Assembly: GCF_026914265.1 (NCBI RefSeq)
Contig: NC_069136.1
Span: 35,394,406-35,458,405, forward strand
Source of the DNA: Mya arenaria
Lineage: Eukaryota > Mollusca > Bivalvia > Myida > Myidae
Length of the DNA: 64,000 nt
Direction: 5' to 3'
Below the pieces are notes generated by a model. It did not search any database and was not told the origin of the DNA. It saw nothing but the letters and a program-made list of their open reading frames with translations. A program made the translations under genes and the position numbers. Below, in pieces: positions 1 to 11,643 of the stretch. Every line of letters starts with the position of its first letter. Within the stretch, counting starts at the first letter, position 1.

Positions 1-220
1 TGACAAAAGATCAGATCGCAGATTTTCATATTTCTGTTCGAAAATTAATGTTTTATGGCTTAAACCGTTACTAACGGTCTAAGAAAAATACATTTAACAT
101 CATTTTTTGTTCTTAAATATAAAAATCTGCGATCTAATTCTTTAACTGGTTTCCACAAGTTTTCGCAAGACAAAAAAATAAAATAATTTGTTAAAACGTT
201 CAATATTTGTGAGTGCAGCT
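1..220. mobile_element. TTAA-flanked fold-back MITE (family 1), cut by window edge
   Basis: Right part of the family described at 20615-20976. It ends GAGTGCAGCT followed by TTAA at 221-224 and shares the GATCAGATCGCAGATTTTCATA and ATCTGCGATCTAATTCTTTA inner inverted segments, written here as landmarks only in part. Confidence 0.75.
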
Positions 221-479
221 TTAAGAAAGAAGGAAAACTTCAATAAGTGCAGTTTGAATGATTTCTGACAGTATAATAATTTATTTTGAAAGACATACAT
301 TGTTTTCCTTATTATCCTGAACATAATACAGGTAACTGAATAAGGAAAACCAGAAATTGATATCGTACTGCCTTATCGAATGTCTAATGTTCTTTTCAAC
401 GTTATTTAAAATATCTAATGTTCTCACTTACCAAATAAACGCGTCAAAAGAATACCTCAATGGGCGAATATCAACATTT

Positions 480-720
480 GCCTGTCTTCATAAGACCACA
501 ATTTTCATAAGCGTTAACAACAACTTTGTGAGTTTTGTTTGTGGTAACCAAGCCGGGCAAGTGGGTTTTCTCCGGGTTCTCCGGTTTCCCCCACAACACA
601 AGACCACACTCTCGCGTAAAATCGTGCCAACGAGAGTGATTAATATAATGTTGTAATAACTTGTTTCACAATCGTTGTAAAATAAATATGTTTAAACTAA
701 ACTAAATAGAGGTTAATTTT
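480..720 (+). mobile_element. tRNA-related SINE, 3' part
   Basis: Contains CCAAGCCGGGCAAGTGGG, the core CTCCGGGTTCTCCGGTTTCC, ACAAGACCACACTCTCGCG, and a tail with AACTTGTTTCACAATCGTTG. The same blocks recur at 16.2, 25.7, 32.4, 35.6, 53.7, 55.8, 59.4 and 61.4 kb. The tRNA-like head is not clear in this copy. Confidence 0.7.
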
Positions 721-724
721 TATA

Positions 725-1571
725 GTTATTGACGTGCGGACCTTACTAAAAGTCAATACTGTATTTAAAATGGTTTCAATACTTCGACTCACAAGACTAA
801 ATACTGCACTAAACATCCACTTGAGCGTTACACTATACCCAACCAATCGATTTTCGATTATAATCGATCATCGGAACATCACTAAATTAAAGTGGAGGAC
901 ACAACGCCGAGGTTTAACTTCATCTGGAAAAGGTCCAGAACTAATATCAGGTAAGCAATTTATGCAAGCCATGCATATATGTATTCATTTAAGTAAACGT
1001 ATAAAAAGTAATATGGTCCGTTGTAGGTTAAAAATAAAGTATGTAGTCCTAGAGTTGCATTGAAATTATATCAATATCACGTTATCTTGTTTGTAACCCA
1101 GAGTTTAGGTAAACATGCATATGAAATGGAAATATGTCAGTCGGTCAGGAACAGGTACATTTTCTCAGAGTTTTTATCATACAGCTTATCTTATCTGTGT
1201 GTCCTCTGTGTATTCGTGAATAGATGATTTTACCCAGGTATTAAATGTATAAACAAGGTTTCGATGTTTTATGATTTAGAAGTCAACTGCATTTATTTTT
1301 TCATATGCAGAGCCTGTTTTAAAACTGGGAAAGACATGGTCATTATAGTGCCGGTTAATGACAGATTATGCCAGTTGAATTTGAATGATACAATGAAAAA
1401 CAGTCCACAATGTCATAACTTATTCAGCGAAGGGTATAACATGTACACATAATACAAATAAGCATACATAAATGTGTTGTCCACTCATGGATATTAAAAT
1501 ATATAACTAAATACATTCTTGTGTTTCATTATAGTGCATTTAATTTTAATATGTCTCTATATGCCGCTTAA
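725..1571. other. No assignable feature
   Basis: AT-rich sequence. A 109-codon plus-strand open frame (734-1063) passes over a good donor-like CAG/GTAAGC at 951, but the translation matches nothing I recognise and no partner exon is visible. Confidence 0.4.
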
Positions 1572-1913
1572 AGCTGCACTCTCACACAAATACCATATTT
1601 ACAACTTTTTTATGTTTTGTCTTGGAAAGAGCAATCTTTGCGTAAATATCTGCAAGCCAATGGTATAAGATTACTGACAAAAATGCATAAAACTACAATT
1701 TTGAACTTAAATATAAAAATCTGCGATCTAATTTTGTTCAGCAGTCTTAGATAACTGGTTTGCAAAAAACTAAAATAGAAATATATGTGACTAATATTGT
1801 GTCAGCTGTCTCATCTGAATAGTTTACATGCATTTTCGAATAAAATGGCTCGTTCCAAGACAAAATAAAATAAAAAAAAGTTGTCAAAACGTTCAATCTG
1901 TGAGAGTGCAGCT
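1572..1913. mobile_element. TTAA-flanked fold-back MITE (family 1)
   Basis: TTAA (1568-1571), then AGCTGCACTCTCACA; the right end is TGAGAGTGCAGCT, with the second TTAA mutated to ATAA. The interior is an imperfect palindrome with no open frame. 342 bp. Confidence 0.8.
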
Positions 1914-2790
1914 ATAAAAAGCAACACTGTTATCAAACCAATTGACAATTGATATTGGTGTAATATTCCCGAAGCATTGCAGGTATCCCACCAATCTGTT
2001 CAACTCGATTTTAGTTGATGTTTGAATCGAAATTAAATCTATTGAATATCATTTCAAAAACTTCTAAAGGTTAAACATTTCCGTGTTTGTGATTATGTCG
2101 TATAACTATTTGAAAAAAAGAAACAAAATAGATTAGTAACTCTCAAAGAAAATAAAACAATTATCCTTAATTATGTCCCTTTGCTTATTAGTGTAGCTTT
2201 GCGTTAAATAGCAAGCTGATTTTTGTCAAGTAACTCTCAAAGGAAAGTAGATTAAATTACCTTAAGTGATCTCCCTTTGATTAAATGGGAAAAACAAGTC
2301 CATGGATGTAAAAAAATGGGAGATCTATACTCGTGAGCACCATAGAATAGTTTTTATTACATATTTAAGAAACCGTGTTGTTGTTTTTTTGGAAAACCGA
2401 CTTTTGGTAAAAACGAATTTTGTAAACAAATGGCAAAAGAAGCTCTAAAAAGTATAGCGGGTTTTAACGGCTGACAGTAAACAGATAACTTTATAAGGAT
2501 AAGGAATGTTTTAGCGTATGACGTCACATCATTCCAATATTTTACTATGGGTTTGGCATTTGAAGAAGAAATAAGCAAATATATACTGTAATTTTATTTT
2601 TAATAATATTTTCATCGTTTAATTCCAGTGTTAGTGCAATGTTTTCTATCGAACTCCATGATTGCAAAATTTTAAACCTTTTATTTACTTAGGTCGTGTT
2701 TTTTTTATTGTTTCAAACAATACGTACATCATATCTTTGATTTTTCTATCTGCATATAGAATGGGGATTCCTTATCATTTAAGTACTTAA
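1914..2790. other. No assignable feature
   Basis: AT-rich; only short open frames without recognisable similarity. Confidence 0.4.
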
Positions 2791-2970
2791 CACTAGCGGA
2801 TTCGGGGGTGGGCGCACCCGTCAACCCCCCCCCCCCCCTCACTAAACTCGCCCAAGTTTACTTTATTTTTCAATATAGTAGAAGAAAAGTAATAAAATAC
2901 GCCAACAATGCCCATTTCGGATTAGAAATTGTTACGCCCCCTCTAACGTGGAATAGTGGATCCGTTCCTG
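2791..2970. mobile_element. hAT-like MITE remnant (GCGGATCC family)
   Basis: Begins CACTAGCGGATTC and ends GGATCCGTTCCTG, a diverged inverted pair of the terminus CAGGGGCGGATCC seen at 16802. It carries a C homopolymer and the segment ACGCCCCCTCTAACGT found in sister copies. Confidence 0.55.
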
Positions 2971-3589
2971 CTTAAGATTTTACCTAGGCTATTTCTTTTT
3001 TTATGATTTGAAGCATGGAATGTCACAGTGACTGAAGTTGTCCCCCTTTTTTGATAGCCAGCTTCCTGTTTTTGGTTCACGCAGTGCAAAGTGGTTTTGT
3101 TAGTGACGTAACCTTAGAAATCAATTAAGAATGAAATATTTATTAGAAAATGTCAAAAGAAAAACGCATTATTTCTTTGCTAAAATGTCGTGTGTGTTTT
3201 TAATTTGTACATTATCTAAACAGGTGGAACCTCTTTTTAATTGTAAAAAAGAAACGCCGATGTAACAACCACTTCGTCTGTGGATTTTTTCTCTCCAGAC
3301 GGACTTATTCAAAGAGATGCACAAAAGAAAATGGCAAATCTGGGATTTTTTTCATTTTGTACTGTACTTTTAAAAGTAAAACCTAAAAAGTTTTGCGCCG
3401 ATACAACAATAAATATCGTTTTTACTTTCTCCCTAGAACTTTCTCTCTAGAAAGACTTATTGAGAAAGATATACTGAAGTAAATGTGAAATCTTGTATCT
3501 TTTTTTATCGAATTTCAAATAAAAACACTATGGTTTTCCTATACAATGTTACGGTGGCACAGAGGTGACATCCACAACACTTAATTTAT
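2971..3589. other. No assignable feature
   Basis: AT-rich noncoding sequence directly left of the 21-bp array. A loose internal similarity (CTCCAGACGGACTTATTCAAAG versus CTCTAGAAAGACTTATTGAG, quoted in part) suggests an old duplication of about 125 bp near 3230-3500. Confidence 0.35.
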
Positions 3590-4592
3590 ATTATGGCCAC
3601 AACTTAATAACTTGAGGTAACAACTTAGTAAATTGTGGCAACGACTCAGTATCTTGAGGCAACAATTTAGTATCATGAGGCAACAACTTAGTATCATGAG
3701 GCAACAACTTAGTATCATGAGGCAACAACTTAGTAAATTGTGGCCACAACTTAGTATCATGAGGCAACAACTTAGTAAATTGTGGCCACAACTTAGTATC
3801 ATGAGGCAACAACTTAGTAAATTGTGGCCACAACTTAGTATCATGAGGCAACAACTTAGTAAATTGTGGCCACAACTTAGTATCATGAGGCAACAACTTA
3901 GTATCATGAGGCAACAACTTAGTAAATTGTGGCCACAACTTAGTATCATGAGGCAACAACTTAGTATCATGAGGCAACAGCTTAGTAAATTGTGGCCACA
4001 ACTTAGTATCATGAGGCAACAACTTAGTATCATGAGGCAACAACTTAGTAAATTGTGGCCACGACTTAGTATCATGAGGCAACAACTTAGTAAATTGTGG
4101 CCACAACTTAGTATCATGAGGCAACAACTTAGTAAATTGTGGCCACAACTTAGTATCATGAGGCAACAACTTAGTATCATGAGGCAACAACTTAGTAAAT
4201 TGTGGCCACAACTTAGTATCATTAGGCAACAACATAGTAAATTGTGGCCACAACTTAGTATCATGAAGCAACAACTTAGTATCATGAGGCAACAGCTTAG
4301 TAAATTGTGGCCACAACTTAGTATCATGAGGCAACAACTTAGTAAATTGTGGCCACGACTTAGTATCATGAGGCAACAACTTAGTAAATTGTGGCCACAA
4401 CTTAGTATCATGAGGCAACAACTTAGTATCATGAGGCAACAACTTAGTAAATTGTGGCCACAACTTAGTATCATGAGGCAACAACTTAGTATCATGAGGC
4501 AACAACTTAGTAAATTGTGGCCACGACTTAGTATCATGAGGCAACAACTTAGTAAATTGTGGCCACGACTTAGTATCATGAGGCAACAACTT
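3590..4592. repeat. 21-bp two-variant minisatellite, about 47 units
   Basis: The units are all 21 bp and of two kinds: A contains TATCATGAGGCAAC and B contains AAATTGTGGCCAC, each joined by AACTTAG. B units are never adjacent; they are separated by one or two A units (A-runs are longer only at the left edge), giving AB and AAB super-units of 42 and 63 bp. Because 21 is divisible by three and no unit frame holds a stop, open frames of 332-343 codons appear on both strands. These are not treated as genes. Confidence 0.95.
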
Positions 4593-4975
4593 ATAGCAAA
4601 ATTTATCATCATTTCAATACAAATACATAATCAAATTTCAGGATTGGAACGGTAGAAATAAACTAATAGAGTTCCTTTCCCTGTTATGATAAATTACAAT
4701 TAGCATTTGAGGCGGATACTAGTGATTGAGTTATAATCATATAAATATACAAGCTCATTTTAAATAATGTTTAAAATTTAGGCAATTGAATGATAGACGT
4801 TAAATGCAAAAACATTAATTGTAGAAAAAAAACAAGTTTATTCTAAATTAATCAACTGTATTGAGGTAGAAAAAAATATAGTATGAGAAAGAACGAAGAA
4901 GAACTGAAGGAGAGGCAAAGTAAAAGATGTGTGAGTGTTGGTGGTTTGAGTCGATCACTGGCTTTCAAATCTTTT
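4593..4975. other. Unique spacer between two related arrays
   Basis: AT-rich, with no repeat units and no gene. Confidence 0.5.
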
Positions 4976-5216
4976 CAGTATCTTGAGGCAACAACTTCGT
5001 ATATTGAGGCAACAACTTAGTAAATTGTGGCCACGACTTAATATCTTGAGGCAACAACTTAGTATCTTGAGGCAACAACTTAGTAAATTGTGGCCACGAC
5101 TTAATATCTTGAGGCAACAACTTAGTATCTTGAGGCAGCAACTTAGTAAATTGTGGCCACGACTTAATATCTTGAGGCAACAACTTAGTATCTTGAGGCA
5201 GCAACTGAGTATCTTA
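4976..5216. repeat. Second 21-bp minisatellite array, AAB pattern
   Basis: Eleven or so units related to the 3.6-4.6 kb array, but A reads TATCTTGAGGCAAC here. The order is a regular AAB repeat of 63 bp, with ACGACTTAATATCTTG following each B. Confidence 0.93.
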
Positions 5217-5308
5217 TACTGAGAGGCATTATAACGTCTAAACCTGATGCACTTGTCTAATATTTTATTATCGATAGCAGGGACTGACGAAAGTGTCATA
5301 GTCTGATT

Positions 5309-5393
5309 ACTAGCAATAAATTCACCGAATAGTCAGTTTTGAAATATGAAAGTCATATTTCAAAACTGACTATTTGGTGAATTTATTGCTAGT
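5309..5393. repeat. Near-perfect hairpin, 41-bp arms and 3-nt loop
   Basis: Arms 5309-5349 and 5353-5393 are reverse complements except for one position that becomes G-U in plus-strand RNA. The arms run from ACTAGCAATAAATTCACC to GAAATATGA. The sequence is not part of any repeat family recognised in the window. Confidence 0.9.
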
Positions 5394-6319
5394 TAAACAG
5401 ATATTAAGTTGTTAGAACTATAACTCACCCTGGCATTAATCTGTATTCTGGTGACAGTCAAAAACATCGGCCTGATCGTTCATAATCAGCGACAAAAGTA
5501 ATCAATTTTCATAAAGAAAAAACCCGGTCGACTTGTGATTGATTATCGGCATTTCAACCAAGTTCAATGTGAGGTTATCGGACACTACAATAATGGTCAA
5601 TGTGTTGATGTTGTTTTATATTCGGGCGAATATGAATTTAGACTGCTGAATTCACATGGTGATTGTTAATAAAATATGGTTATTAGTAGTGCGTTTTGAT
5701 TCGGGAGGTTGTATTCGACTTGAGTGGAATTTTGCAGATTCGGATTTCACGAGGCGCAACGCCACGTACACTTATCGCAGTTTTTTTGCGTATATTTTTC
5801 CAATTCGTAATTTACTGCGGTTTTTTACCACGTAGATATCAGTAAAATTAAAACTAGCTTCGGTTTATTTTCTGTACTGATCACGTTACCTTCGCATACT
5901 AAATAAAAACTGGGAAACCATTTTGCGCTATTTTTAAACTAATAAACACACCTGAGAAAGCGACAGAACATGTTTTATCATGTAAAGTGATTATTACCAG
6001 CCTCATGCTACCTCATATTCACAATTGTGGACTTGGTTTAAGGAAATACCGTTTCTGTCGATTTTGGGACCATCTGGTGTCTAATCCATTTAAGCTCATT
6101 TTCTACGAACGCTGATAGCTTATAAAACCACGCTCGAGTCCTGGTTTTTTTGGTAGGTAGAAACCAGAACGTGTGCCTATTTTGAGTGACCATAACAAAG
6201 TACCCATAGTAAGGCTCGGGCACACAACCCCTTTGGAGTGAGCCGGACTCTTAACAACTTGACTTCGCTCACTATTCATAAAAAGCCTCGATTGGTGCAT
6301 AAAACACTGACTTGATAAT
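5394..6319. other. No assignable feature
   Basis: AT-rich noncoding sequence. A short cluster near 6105-6250 is GC-richer but its open frames are not recognisable. Confidence 0.4.
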
Positions 6320-6495
6320 ATAGTCGAACCCCGTTGGCTCGAACTCACTGGGACCGGCGAAAATACCTCGAGCATCGAGAATTCGAGCCAAGCGGCAATG
6401 CTTACATTCAGTATAAAGAAATCGGTCAATTACAATCAGTTCGACCCAACGAGGAATTCGAGCCAAGCGAGTTCGACCAAACGGGGTTCGACTGT
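6320..6495. mobile_element. pogo/Tigger-like MITE (family 3)
   Basis: Left end TAGTCGAACCCCGTTGGCTC and right end CAAACGGGGTTCGACTGTA form inverted ends, with subterminal CGAGCCAAGCG repeats and the landmark AATGCTTACAT. The termini resemble the CAGTCGAACC ends of pogo/Tigger elements, with a TA target. About 176 bp, no open frame of note. Superfamily is inferred from termini only. Confidence 0.75.
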
Positions 6496-6807
6496 ATTGA
6501 CAACGAAAAAGGCAAGTTCTTTATACAACAGTTTTATTTTCAACAAATGTATGTACATAAGAGTAGCGAAATAAATATCTCATTTAGTAATAACATACAC
6601 ATCAACATATGAACAATTGGAAAAATATGAAAAATAGATCAACAAAACGAACGTATAAACAAGAAAAACAAACAGTACACATCACATAGGAACAACTGCA
6701 AAAATATGAAAAACGTGTGAACAAGACGAACGCATAAGCAAGAACATATGGAGGCCAGGCTTAAAATATTCTTTATTTCCCCTCCCGCGTCCCGGGTGGA
6801 TTGATAT
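6496..6807. other. No assignable feature
   Basis: AT-rich. A direct repeat of about 65 bp (GAACAATTGGAAAAATATGA versus GAACAACTGCAAAAATATGA) lies at 6610-6750. Confidence 0.5.
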
Positions 6808-6888
6808 GCGGGTCGGTAGACCAATAATGCGGATCGGCAAAACCGATTATGCGGGTCGGTAGACCGATTATGCGGATCGGTAACTAAG
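6808..6888. repeat. Short minisatellite of about 22 bp, 3-4 units
   Basis: Repeats of TGCGGGTCGGTAGACCGAT with internal CGGTAGACCG or CGGCAAAACCG dyads. Confidence 0.75.
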
Positions 6889-7873
6889 TGTGCTTATTTC
6901 ATTTCATTCAAAAAATAATGCTAAGTAAAAAAGCTTCAATGCTGTCGAAACAAAAGAGGTGCTTTGTTTTAGTCAAAACACAAATATCATCATATTTTAA
7001 GCAATAACATTATTCGAGTCGGGCCGATTTTGTCTTCTGGTCGGTCCTTGGAGAGGAAACAGTTAATATTTTATTGATGGCCTGAGTCGCACTGTTTCGG
7101 TCAACAAAGTCATCACGAATCAAGATTCAATATAACATTGTTCAAACTTAGAAGATATATGACAGACATTCAGAGAAATGTTATATTAAACCCGGTAAGA
7201 AATTAACATAAACCAGAGAACTTGCAATGTGGCATGTTAAATGACCGAGAAAATCTACTGGCAATTTTGTTAAAGTGAACTATTATGAAAAATTAAAAAC
7301 AAACACTTATCTTCTAATGTTAACAAATTTAGTAACAGTTTCAGTTTCGACTTTAGTTTTACAGCTATGCGATATGGTTGAATTAAAATTTGCATGTTTG
7401 CGAGTTTCTTTAAATTTACTAATTATATTTCCCTAACGAATGTTTTTGAGTGTTTAAAATGACTCCGGTACACGTGTATCGTTATATATATGTTATTTCA
7501 ACGTTATATAAAAATCGTCATCCAAAAAAAAATATTTACAAAAAAAATCTGATTTATATGCATTTATTGGTGATACATACTGGCCTAATAAGAGTCCTTT
7601 TATGCAAAAGAGTATAAAAATGCACATTCACAAAACACTGCGTATACATGACTGGGAATTTGTCAGCATTTTGTAGTCGCTCTGGTTATAGGTCAATATA
7701 ATATAAACTAAACATGAGACATGTTGTTTTTTGGAAGGTATTCAAATGAAAATACACACTTTTAATATGATGTTAAATAGAAATAGAATGGCTTCCGTTA
7801 GTTCATAAGAAAAGATTTTGTGAATAGAATATGGTTGTTAATAGACTTATAGAAAAGTATATGAGAAGTTCTT
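6889..7873. other. No assignable feature
   Basis: AT-rich noncoding sequence. Confidence 0.4.
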
Positions 7874-8154
7874 GGGCCGTATTCAATAATGAGCAACTTA
7901 AATTAACTGAAATTTAAGAACCGAATCTAAGTATTTTTATTGGCTTGTAAAATTGATTGACCAATCGATTGAATGGAATCACTGAGGCATGTCTTCATAA
8001 ACAATTACAACTTAGATTTACCTTAAATTTAAAAATAATAAACAAAGGCATCAGAGTGTTTTGATTGGCTTGTAAAAATAATTGGCCAATCGAATGAATG
8101 GAATCACTGAGGCGTGTCTAAGGATAAATGTTAGAATTATATTGAATACAGCCC
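7874..8154. mobile_element. MITE with GGGCxGTATTCAATA inverted ends (family 4)
   Basis: Ends GGGCCGTATTCAATA and TATTGAATACAGCCC are inverted copies. Inside, the module TTGATTGGCTTGTAAAA..GACCAATCGAATGAATGG occurs twice. Related modules are found at 8240-8415, 9496-9637 and 40190-40612. Confidence 0.7.
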
Positions 8155-8159
8155 ATAGT

Positions 8160-8420
8160 TTCATAAGACATACATTAAGACATTTCCTAACTTAAGTCAG
8201 TTTTGCATTTTTCAAATAAGTCGGTTTTGTATGTATTAAATCATATGAAGTAATGGTTTGATAATTTCTGAATTACTTTATTACCACTGCCATTATTAAA
8301 AACCGTACTTTAATGGTAAGACACTTAAATTTGTCTTTAAATTCGATTTTGAAAATTTTAAGAAAATGACTTAAGTTAAGACTTGACTTAAGATGATTTA
8401 TGAATACCGGCACAGGATCT
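8160..8420. repeat. Diverged family 4-like inverted segment
   Basis: TAAGTCAGTTTTGCA, TTTAAATCATATGA and, at the right, GACTTAAGATGATTTATGAAT give a loose fold-back. This is a weak relative of the element to its left. Confidence 0.35.
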
Positions 8421-9495
8421 TGAACTGCAAAGACTAAAACATATATCGATGTACATTTAGTGAACACTTTCTCTGTTTGAGTAAAATTATACATGTATTA
8501 CGATCAGAATTATGTTACAGAGAATAACTAATGAAGAACAGAATATTGCTAAAAATACTAGATGAAAACGAATACAAAAGTCACATATTGTTTTATGCGG
8601 TGTAACAGTATACAGTATCTTGAAATAACTTATTACCGTAGACCGTTTCAATTTCGCGGTGGTTAAAATTAGTGATTATTCGCTAATAAAGAAAATGGAT
8701 GAGTTATAAACTAGCCAAATAATAAAAATACCAAAGTATATCGATGATTAGGTAGAGGGGTCGCGAATTCTGAACTTCGCGAAATAATACAAAAGAAACA
8801 TAAAAATCGATAAAAATAAACACTCGTGTAATTAAAGTAATCTACAGTATTTTTTGTATTAAGAGCCTTTTATGGAAAGCGACAGGAAATTGTTATTTCG
8901 AAATGACACTGAATCCTTTCTTTGACATGATTGCTTCTTTTTTCTCTCTAATATATCAAATATTTGGCTAACAATATCCTAGATTGGTTTATTATAGTGG
9001 TTTATGGGAAAATGAAGAAAGATATTTATAGAACAAGATGCAATTCTGCTTACATTTGATCTTATTATGAACAAAAGCGGCGACAGAAATATTTGTCTTT
9101 AGTTAAAGTAAGAAAAAAATCAACTTGAGGAAATCCCTTCTTCATCAACTCCGTAAAGCGTGAATGTTTAACACCCAGCATAAGTTTGGTTTCATTTGAA
9201 AGGTTTCAACGTTTTGCGAAAAAACGTGTAATGATTATGTAAATTTTTACAAACTAGCTTTATGGTGATAACAGAAGACACATATGAAATATCTCGTCCG
9301 AATTAAGTTGAAAAATAGAACGTAAATACATCTGAAAAGCCTTCTCTGGCACCATTTAGGAAAATAACTCATTGAGCTAAAATTACTTGTTAACATATAA
9401 CCGACTTTAAATAAAGATCCTTGTATCTTGTATTTGTTTACCTCTTTGCCTTTTGGTCACCAACACCCAGCACTATTTCACACGTTACAATAGCT
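8421..9495. other. No assignable feature
   Basis: AT-rich noncoding sequence. Confidence 0.4.
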
Positions 9496-9640
9496 GGTAT
9501 TCATTATTGGTTATAATTGGATCTAAGAACGATGTAGCTAATCGGATTACTTGTTATTAATAACTGACCAATTTAGTAAATGAAATCAATAATGTATAGC
9601 CATAAAATTGAGTTGCATATTGAATACCAATCCATATTAC
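9496..9640. mobile_element. Short family 4-like MITE
   Basis: Begins TGGTATTCATTATTGG and ends ATATTGAATACCAATCC, a matching inverted pair. 145 bp. Confidence 0.55.
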
Positions 9641-10691
9641 CAAACCAAATATTGGATTTAAAGGCACAAAAATTCAACTTCTTATAATCTTAGCCTATTT
9701 GGGGGTGGGGAACCTCAAAATGGTGTGAAACTCAGGGTTCGGGGAATACTTAAGTTAGCTCTTACTAGCATTAATGACGTCTATCTGACAACAGGTCCCG
9801 ATATCACGAACATGCTTAAGTCAAATCTCAATCTCATTCTTAACTAATTTTTAAACATCAAACGTACGAAAATCTGTAATGTATATGTTTTTAATGTTTT
9901 CATAAGTGTAATCCCATTTAGAATGGATCGATTAAAAACTCAATATTTCAAAGAAAAAATATTCTACCACAAGAAAAGTAATTATGTATAGCAAAAAAAA
10001 AACGCTTTTAAAAAAAAGACAAAAAACATACGATTTTTAAATTATTTTTAATGTTATATTGTGAAATGAGTTAAATTTGAGATTTGACTCGAGTATGTTT
10101 GCGATATAAATTGATATAAAATAAATAGATCTTAAAGATGCCTTCTTACTCCCAAATTAGATTTAACAAACGTAACACAATTGTTTAATTACATCAATGC
10201 ATCATTTAGGAAGAATGGAAATGTATATCACTCAAAATATCTGTTTGTTATACATGTATTGTTTTTTAATAAGACTGTCCCATTTAGAGCTGTAACGACG
10301 TACATGTAACAATAGTCGTGGACCTAAATAGCATTGATGACGTATACACATGTATAACAACAGTATCCTTTATAAATAGAATCGATGACGTACATGTATA
10401 TATAAACAACATTATCTGAATAATGAGCAAAATTATTGCAAAAAAGCAATGAGTGTTTACAAGTTATCTCCCTTGTCTTGAATAATGTGAAAATGCTATA
10501 AATAGAAATTTGGCCCTTGCGATTTCACATGTTTAAACTGTCAAGACCGTAACATTTTAACAGACAAAACAATTTTGCATTTCCTTGTTCGCGCGGCTCA
10601 TTGACAATAAAGAGTGTAATAATATAAAACAAAACGACGGCATATCCTTTACATTATGTCATGCACATGTCTAAGTAGTTGCCATCAAAGT
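9641..10691. other. No gene; CRE-like motifs
   Basis: Noncoding AT-rich sequence. Between 10285 and 10405 the motif GACGTA..ATGTATA recurs three times (ACGACGTACATGTAACAA, TGATGACGTATACACATGTA, CGATGACGTACATGTATATA). Each TGACGTA core resembles a CRE/ATF site, but function is untested. Confidence 0.35.
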
Positions 10692-11031
10692 GCATCGGAA
10701 CAGCTCGGCTATTTCCGACATTTTACGAGCCTCGGATGAGTAAAAGTAGTTCGTACAATTAATACTGATGATATTAATTAATTGCAGTATTTTAACGTGT
10801 AATTTTTATTAAAAAGTTTAGATTGATTCCAAGAGAAGTGTATTATTTCATAACTCATTAAGAATCCTAAGAATGAAGACCTTATGTTTAACAGTTAACT
10901 GCTACAAGTATTTTGAAATTACTACGCGGTCTACTTTCAGCGTAGTTTTATGTAAATAATTCAGACATCGTAAAACGTCCACGTACATCCGAGGTTGTTT
11001 TCGAAGGAAAATGACTGAGATGCTCCAATTG
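10692..11031. mobile_element. Mutator-like MITE (family 2), old copy
   Basis: Shares left CATCGGAACAGCTCGGC, TCGGATGAGTAAAAGTAGTTCG, ATTACTACGCGGTCTACTT and right ACATCCGAGGTTGTTTTCGA with the copies at 18058, 21275 and 34221. The ends are diverged and no exact target duplication is visible. Confidence 0.75.
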
Positions 11032-11643
11032 TCACCAAATAGTGAATAAAATATCCATGTAAATAATATAACATTACGACAATAAACATTTCCGTCTGTT
11101 TGTCTGTCTGTTTATATTATCTGGGTTCCGTCAAATAGGCACTTTTCCACGATCACACTGTCAAACATTTGGCGAAACTCTAATTTCAAAAAAGTGTACT
11201 TAAGTTTTGCTTAAATTAAATATGAGTTTTGTCACTGGCACTCAAAGAATAGTTCCTTGGTAAGAAACAAAAAGTTATATCATTTGTTCCATTTAGAACA
11301 TTATAGCATGCATCCCTTGACTGGCTTAAATGTGCTATCACATGTCGCCTCTCTTCAAGTGGGATAATTATGAGACAACAACGCAATCATTACGTTATTA
11401 ACTTAATATTTATATTAAGTAACGCTAGGAAATATAATATTGCCTCCTTTTTAACCCACGCTTGGTTTCCGTTTACTGCAGCTAAGCGGCGCGCTGCCGC
11501 CAATTAGGTAGCACATATGCAATGATCCCGATTTAAGTAGAATACAACTCGACCGCAGGTGTCCATTCATTATTCACCTACATTCAGCACACCCGTGGTT
11601 GTGGGTGGCGGGGAGGCGAGCGTCTCTAAGACGGGGGCGGCTG
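11032..11643. other. FAM43 3' flank, no other feature
   Basis: Probably includes the FAM43 3' UTR. Contains a short TCTGTTTGTCTGTCTGTT microsatellite near 11094-11112. Confidence 0.4.

Noticed and set aside
734..1063. Possible exon (109-codon frame with a donor-like site at 951)
   Set aside because: No recognisable similarity, no acceptor or partner exon, and AT-rich composition like its surroundings.
3581..4655. Three overlapping open frames of 332-343 codons on both strands
   Set aside because: They exist only because the 21-bp unit is seven codons without stops; the peptides are pure repeats and no splice or promoter context supports them.
3590..5216. CRISPR array
   Set aside because: Units are contiguous 21-bp repeats without unique spacers, in a eukaryotic genome.
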